A stretch of 9,625 nt of DNA from an uncultured Pirellula sp. (GTDB lineage: Bacteria > Planctomycetota > Planctomycetia > Pirellulales > Pirellulaceae), in contig CAILTZ010000158.1 of NCBI GenBank assembly GCA_903837255.1, positions 1 through 9,625 of the forward strand. The letters are read 5' to 3'. The translations under genes were made by a program, and so were the position numbers. Below are positions 4,890 to 9,625 of this stretch, piece by piece; within the stretch, counting starts at the first letter, position 1; the number at the start of each line of letters is the position of its first letter. The notes beneath the pieces were generated by a model that was not told where the DNA came from, made no database searches, and saw only the letters and a program-made list of their open reading frames with translations.

Positions 4890-7448
4890 GTGAGAAAGAT
4901 TGTCTTAGGTCCACGGTTCCCGAGCAAACTCGGGGACCTTTACGCATGCTTTACCTGCCTACTACTGGTAGCTGTTTTCGTAGCCCAACCGGTCTCTGAA
5001 GCGTTTGCACAAGACCTCAGACCGCTGGTCTTTGACACCCCCGATATCCAACTTCGCGGCGCGGACGCTCGGGCGCAATTGCTTGTTCACAGCCCCGCAA
5101 CGGCCGACTCTGCAACCGTCGATCTGACACGCAACGTCCGATTCGAAATGTCCCAACCCGGGCTTATCTCCATCGATCAGGCCGGATTGATCACACCGCT
5201 AGCAAGTGGCTCGTTGACCGTTACGGCATCGGCCGATGGCTTCGCCCCGGGCGTTGTCCCCATCAAGGTGGAGTTGTCGGGAATCGACGAGCCAGTGAAT
5301 TTCACGAATCAAATCGTTCCGATCTTCACCAAGTTTGGATGCAATGGCGGCGGCTGTCACGGCAAGCTCGCCGGTCAGAATGGCTTTCGGCTGTCCTTGT
5401 TGGGATCAGAGCCCATCGAGGATTACGAGCACTTGGTCCGCGAGTCGCGCGGTCGCAGGCTGTTTCCCGCCGCCCCCGATACCAGTTTGCTTTTAACGAA
5501 GTCCGTCGGGACCGTACCCCACGGCGGTGGACAGCGTATGGAAATCGACAGCCACGAATACCGACTGCTTCGCCGATGGATCGCCCAAGCGATGCCCTAT
5601 GGTGATCCAAACGCTCGCAAGATCTCGTCGATCATCGTAACACCCTCGGCACGCCAAATGGCTCGCAACAGCCAACAACAATTGAGCGTCACGGCGACCT
5701 ACAGCGATGGGTCCACCGAAGACGTCACCCGTACGGTTCAGTACGAATCGAACAACCTCGACATGGCCGAAGTCAGCGTCGGCGGACTGGTAAACGTCCG
5801 AGATTACGCGGGCGAGGTCTCCATCATGGCCCGGTATTTAGGGCAGGTCACCGTGTTCCGGGCAAGTGTTCCACTGGGCACCTTGACCCAGGCCCTGCCG
5901 ATCGCTCGAGGGCCGATCGACGAGGCGGTCTTTAGCAAGCTCAAAACCCTAGGGATTCCACCATCGGGAATTGTCGATGATCCAACATTCTTGCGACGTG
6001 TGACTCTAGATATCGCAGGCCGTCTGCCAACGGTCGAAGAGGTAGAAGCTTTTCGCGCTTTGACCACTGCCGGAGGAGATTCCCCAGACGCGATCCAACA
6101 GCGGCGGGCCGATCTTGTAAACCGTCTGCTCGATTCTGCCGATTATGCATCGAACTTTGCGTCGAAGTGGTCTGCGATCCTGCGAAACAACCGAACGAGC
6201 GAAGAGACCCGCTATGGGGCTTACGCGTTCCACGATTGGCTCCGGCAGGGATTCTTCGAGAACAAGCCCATCAGCATCATGGTCCGTGAGCTTTTGACAG
6301 CCACTGGCGATGCCGAGAGCAATCCAGCCGTGATTTGGTTCCGTCAGGTCAACAACACCGAATCGCGGACCGAGGACATCGCGCAGCTGTTCCTGGGACA
6401 GCGTCTTCAATGCGCCCGTTGCCACCATCATCCTTACGAAAAGTGGGCGCAGCAGGACTACTATCAGATGACCGCGTTCTTTTCGACCGTCGATCGTCGA
6501 GAAGGTGCATTGCCCAACGAGCCTCGTTTTGGATCCAGGGTAGCGGCCGCAACCGCAAATCATCCTAAGACCGGACAGGCACTGGTGGCAACGGGTTTGG
6601 ATTCCTCGAAGATTGAACTAGCCAATTACGAAGATCCACGAGGGGCGCTCGCCCAGTGGATGACGTCTCCAACCAACGCATTCTTTGCCAAGTCCGTTGC
6701 GAACCGTTACTGGAAGCATTTTCTGGGCAAGGGGCTCGTCGAGCCCGAGGACGACATGCGAATCACGAACCCACCTTCGAACCCTGAGTTGCTCGACGCC
6801 TTGTCCAAGCAGCTTACCGACTCGGGATACGACCTGAAGCACTTGATCCGTGCGATCTGCAGCTCGACGACCTATCAGCTCAGCTCGAGCGCTAACGAAT
6901 TGAATATTCGAGACACCAACTGCTATTCCCGCTTCTATCCCAAACGTCTCTCGGCTGAGATCCTCCTGGATTGCATCGACACCGTGACAGGTAGCTTCAG
7001 CGCTTTCGATGGCATGCCTGCCGGGACGCGAGCCGTCGAGCTACCGGACACCTCGTTTGCATCCTACTTCTTGACTGTTTTTGGACGCCCCGATTCCTCG
7101 ACAGCCTGCGAATGCGAGCGTACCAACTCCTCGACGCTAGCTCAGAGTTTGCATTTGCTCAATTCTAAAGAGATGCAGAGCAAGCTCTCGTCGGATGCAA
7201 GCCGTGCGGCAGCTTGGGCGAATTCCGCTGTGATCGATACAACATTGAGCCCAGTGGAAAATATCCGCAAGACAGGTCCGGAACGGATTCGAGAATTGTA
7301 TTTGCGCAGCCTAGGACGCTTGCCAACCGAATCCGAACAAACCATTGCGCTTGAGTATCTCATGCAACGGGCCGATCGGCTTAGGGAAGCCTACGAGGAC
7401 CTTGTATGGGGAGTCGTCAACAGCAAAGAGTTTTTGTTCAATCACTAA
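4890..7448 (+). CDS. Secreted BIG2 / cytochrome c-like / DUF1549 / DUF1553 protein
   Basis: An 852-residue protein from GTG 4890. Residues 1-40 are a signal peptide with a hydrophobic core near 20-33 and likely cleavage after AFA. A BIG2-type Ig-like domain spans about 45-130 (SQPGLISIDQAGLITPLASGSLTVTAS). Next comes a planctomycete cytochrome-like segment with CNGGGCHGK (C151, C156, H157; spacing CX4CH), about 135-240, and a second BIG2-like domain at about 245-330. DUF1549 spans about 340-535, with DPTFLRRVTLDIAGRLPT and a regular CXXCH in CARCHHHP (C508, C511, H512). DUF1553 spans about 585-845, with NRYWKHFLGKGLVEPEDDMR, FASYFLTVFGRPDSSTACECER and LYLRSLGRLPT. The two Cys-Cys-His motifs suggest up to two covalent haems in the periplasm and therefore possible electron transfer; this is family-based inference. 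DUF1549 and DUF1553 have no assigned reaction that I know of. The order is complete, with no truncation. It lies between the DUF1501 and PPC-like genes. Confidence 0.93.
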   Translation: MRKIVLGPRFPSKLGDLYACFTCLLLVAVFVAQPVSEAFAQDLRPLVFDTPDIQLRGADARAQLLVHSPATADSATVDLTRNVRFEMSQPGLISIDQAGLITPLASGSLTVTASADGFAPGVVPIKVELSGIDEPVNFTNQIVPIFTKFGCNGGGCHGKLAGQNGFRLSLLGSEPIEDYEHLVRESRGRRLFPAAPDTSLLLTKSVGTVPHGGGQRMEIDSHEYRLLRRWIAQAMPYGDPNARKISSIIVTPSARQMARNSQQQLSVTATYSDGSTEDVTRTVQYESNNLDMAEVSVGGLVNVRDYAGEVSIMARYLGQVTVFRASVPLGTLTQALPIARGPIDEAVFSKLKTLGIPPSGIVDDPTFLRRVTLDIAGRLPTVEEVEAFRALTTAGGDSPDAIQQRRADLVNRLLDSADYASNFASKWSAILRNNRTSEETRYGAYAFHDWLRQGFFENKPISIMVRELLTATGDAESNPAVIWFRQVNNTESRTEDIAQLFLGQRLQCARCHHHPYEKWAQQDYYQMTAFFSTVDRREGALPNEPRFGSRVAAATANHPKTGQALVATGLDSSKIELANYEDPRGALAQWMTSPTNAFFAKSVANRYWKHFLGKGLVEPEDDMRITNPPSNPELLDALSKQLTDSGYDLKHLIRAICSSTTYQLSSSANELNIRDTNCYSRFYPKRLSAEILLDCIDTVTGSFSAFDGMPAGTRAVELPDTSFASYFLTVFGRPDSSTACECERTNSSTLAQSLHLLNSKEMQSKLSSDASRAAAWANSAVIDTTLSPVENIRKTGPERIRELYLRSLGRLPTESEQTIALEYLMQRADRLREAYEDLVWGVVNSKEFLFNH

Positions 7449-7461
7449 GCCGACCGTATCC

Positions 7462-9625
7462 ATGAGAGTGATTCTATTGATCAGACCAGCGATCGTTATG
7501 CTGGTGGTGGGCTTGCTGTGCGATTTGGTCCGGGGTGAAACCCCCGTGCTAGCCATCGAAGCGGTCTTTCCGCCTGTTTTATCGACGGCCCACCCGAACC
7601 CTTTTCGGATCTCTGCCGGGCGGTCCAACCAAGACATTGAGATGTTGGTTTTCTCGGATCCGAGAATCACCGCCGTCCTGGATGCAGCCCCGAACTTGGC
7701 GCTCGATGATCCACCGCAGAAAAACTTTGGGCAATTCACCGTCTCGGTCGACCCGGCCACCCCCCCAGGATTTTATGAGGTTTGGGCAGTCGGGAGATAC
7801 GGGATTTCGAATTCACGCATGATTGCCGTCCTAACTACGCCCGTCGAAGTTCTCCCTGGGAACATCGATCCGAAGAACCCGCCGGAAGTTAAGCCTGGGG
7901 TGTGTTATGTCGGCTTGACCAAACGAAGCGACAAAGTCGTGGTGAAAACCAAGAAGACCGACCATTGGCCCAAGTGCCTACTGGCGGCGCAGGTATTCGA
8001 TGCAGCCACGATCCCTGCGATGACGGTTACCGACAACAAACTCACCATGCTCAATCAGCTCAGAGCGAAGGGCAAAGAGCCGGTGGTCTTCGACTCACCC
8101 GTATCGGTTCCCCGAGAGCCGATCGATGAAGTTTATCTTCGCATCTACGACTTCCTGTACCGTGGATCGGACACCACTCCCTTTGCGTTGGTGATCGATC
8201 CGCCCGAGAATCATCCGCTCTTGGGCAGCGGGGCTTGGAAGCCCCCCTATGGCATCTTTGAAGAGTCCTTGGTCGCGTGGCCCAACATCGATCCGGGCAC
8301 CATTCCCACCGGCGGTCTTTTCCCCGCACCAGCTTGGCAAACCACGCTAGACTTGACCGCTTCCAAGCCCACCATGGAGATCGAGTTTCCGGTAGCCGAA
8401 GGGGTAGCTTACGAGTGCGAAGTCTTTTCCGCATCCAAGGGCCAATTGTCCGATGTGCGGATTGTTGCAGACCGACTCGCACCAGCACCGACACCCGAGC
8501 AGTTGGTGGAGATCCAAGCGGCTTTGCAAGCTCCTGCGGGGACCGCAATAGATCCAGCCCTCGAACAGCGGATCAAAGATTATCGTTTGCGAGTCAACAC
8601 TATCGGACGAGACGTGGTCAGCATCGCTGAGGATGGGCCAGGGGCCGGCACCCGAGCGGTTCGGTTGGGCTCTCCCGACCCCTTCACGACGATTCCCGCA
8701 GGTCCTGCTGGAAAAAACATTCGCTTGATCGTATCGGACCTTCAGATGGCTGCGACGACCAAGTCGAACACACGATTGACACTGCGCGTTGGGCCAGGGG
8801 TTCCTCGCTTCCATGCCCTAGGGCATTGGGTGCCAGATACCAACAATCCCGTCCAAGCCAAAACCACTGGCGTAGGGTTGCCCAAGGGTGGCCAATGCGC
8901 CCTGCAAGTCAGCGTTCGCCGGGCAGGAGGATTCGCAGGGCCGATCCAAGTCACCTGCGAGGGTTTGCCACCGGGTGTGTCGGTTTATCCAGCGGTCATC
9001 GCGCCCGGTCAAACTGAAACGCAATTGATTTTCTTTGCCGAAGAGAGTGCCGCAAATTGGGTAGGAGCCATCCAGCCCATTGCCAAAGGGACTTGGACCG
9101 ATCCCAACAATGCCCCTCAAGAGATCGTCGTGCCGATCCGAGCAAGCACCATAGCGCTGTCGGCTTCTGGGGATCGCGGTTTGCCCCAGGCCCGTCTTTC
9201 CAATCAATGGCAACTGAAAGTCATCGAACAAGACATGGCACCGATTCAGATCCGTGCCGGAGATGGACCCGGCTGGGTACTGGAGATCCCCGTGGGAGGG
9301 GCAGGCAAGCTGCCGATCAAGGCCCTGCGACGTGCCGGAGGCGAGCAAAAAGGGGTGATGCGACCACAGAATCTTCCCGCCAAGGTAACCTTTGCGGAGT
9401 TTGAGTTGCCCCCGAATGCAGCCGAAGCGACCCCCGAAATCAAGGTCGCTGCTGATGCCGCTGTGGGCGAATACACTGTTTGGTTTCAAACCGAGATCAT
9501 CGTCAAGCAATCGTTGCACCCAGAATCCCATGCGCGATTGGTCGCATATCGAGACCGCATCCAAGCCAAGCTTGCCGATCCGAATTGGACCGGGGATCGG
9601 CCGATGGCCGAGAAGATTATCGCCG
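7462..9625 (+). CDS. Large PPC-like, Ig-like surface protein (3' truncated)
   Basis: The frame opens at ATG 7462, 13 bp after the previous stop, and stays open for 721 codons to the window edge. Residues 1-25 look like a signal peptide (hydrophobic 10-22); ATG 7498 is a shorter alternative start. Residues about 30-125 carry the planctomycete N-terminal beta domain with PATPPGFYEVWAVGRYGISN. Residues about 305-445 resemble a pre-peptidase C-terminal (PPC) domain, with YECEVFSASKGQLSDVRIVADRL. Residues about 470-560 resemble an Ig-like repeat with the RRAGGFAGPIQVTCEGLPPGVSV block. A weaker related block is at about 605-685 (LRRAGGEQKG, later VGEYTVWFQTEIIVK). No catalytic protease motif is seen. 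The likely role is an exported, beta-rich adhesion or scaffold protein acting with the two upstream products. C20 lies in the signal region, but the preceding residues do not form a lipobox. The C-terminal anchor, if any, is outside the window. Confidence 0.88.
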   Translation, partial: MRVILLIRPAIVMLVVGLLCDLVRGETPVLAIEAVFPPVLSTAHPNPFRISAGRSNQDIEMLVFSDPRITAVLDAAPNLALDDPPQKNFGQFTVSVDPATPPGFYEVWAVGRYGISNSRMIAVLTTPVEVLPGNIDPKNPPEVKPGVCYVGLTKRSDKVVVKTKKTDHWPKCLLAAQVFDAATIPAMTVTDNKLTMLNQLRAKGKEPVVFDSPVSVPREPIDEVYLRIYDFLYRGSDTTPFALVIDPPENHPLLGSGAWKPPYGIFEESLVAWPNIDPGTIPTGGLFPAPAWQTTLDLTASKPTMEIEFPVAEGVAYECEVFSASKGQLSDVRIVADRLAPAPTPEQLVEIQAALQAPAGTAIDPALEQRIKDYRLRVNTIGRDVVSIAEDGPGAGTRAVRLGSPDPFTTIPAGPAGKNIRLIVSDLQMAATTKSNTRLTLRVGPGVPRFHALGHWVPDTNNPVQAKTTGVGLPKGGQCALQVSVRRAGGFAGPIQVTCEGLPPGVSVYPAVIAPGQTETQLIFFAEESAANWVGAIQPIAKGTWTDPNNAPQEIVVPIRASTIALSASGDRGLPQARLSNQWQLKVIEQDMAPIQIRAGDGPGWVLEIPVGGAGKLPIKALRRAGGEQKGVMRPQNLPAKVTFAEFELPPNAAEATPEIKVAADAAVGEYTVWFQTEIIVKQSLHPESHARLVAYRDRIQAKLADPNWTGDRPMAEKIIA

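Noticed and set aside
7498..7530. Lipoprotein signal around C20 of the PPC-like protein
   Set aside because: The residues before the cysteine (GLLC) do not fit the usual small residue at -1, so Sec signal peptide cleavage near residue 25 is more likely.
8818..9564. Open frame of 248 codons on the - strand
   Set aside because: It lies wholly inside the PPC-like gene, whose + frame has recognisable domains; the antisense frame shows none.

Overview
The window looks like a chromosomal segment from a planctomycete, probably of the Pirellulales. The main reason is a run of DUF1501, BIG2/cytochrome/DUF1549/DUF1553 and PPC-type surface proteins, a combination that is abundant in that phylum and rare elsewhere. 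Moderately GC-rich coding sequence, GTG starts and mostly weak or absent Shine-Dalgarno sequences fit this. The assignment rests on recognising protein families by eye; no search was run.

Left part (1-1661, + strand): the last 48 codons of a YtcJ-like amidohydrolase, a 127-bp gap, then an enolase-superfamily protein with the metal ligands and general acid/base residues of a sugar-acid dehydratase. The two may belong to one catabolic neighbourhood, but the window does not prove co-transcription. A small hairpin lies directly after the second stop codon. Middle (1879-2781, - strand): an RluA-family pseudouridine synthase, convergent with the enolase-superfamily gene. It has glycine where the catalytic aspartate of the family is normally found.

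Region 2782-3537 is a 756-bp stretch with no credible gene. It holds a degenerate 9-bp-period GTCAAC array, a perfect 16-bp palindrome, seven perfect head-to-tail copies of an 11-bp unit, a TATAAT hexamer just downstream of these, and a possible leader hairpin. It separates the divergent pseudouridine synthase gene from the right-hand operon.

Right part (3538-9625, + strand): three tightly spaced genes for exported proteins. The first is a DUF1501 protein with a twin-arginine signal and phosphatase/sulfatase-like metal motifs. The second is a large secreted protein with two BIG2 Ig-like domains, two potential c-type haem sites, DUF1549 and DUF1553. The third is a long beta-rich PPC-like surface protein that runs off the window end without a stop. 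Gaps of 8 and 13 bp suggest one transcript. The likely common theme is the cell envelope or periplasm: a metal-dependent hydrolase-like protein, a possible cytochrome and a surface scaffold. The function of this trio is unknown to me.
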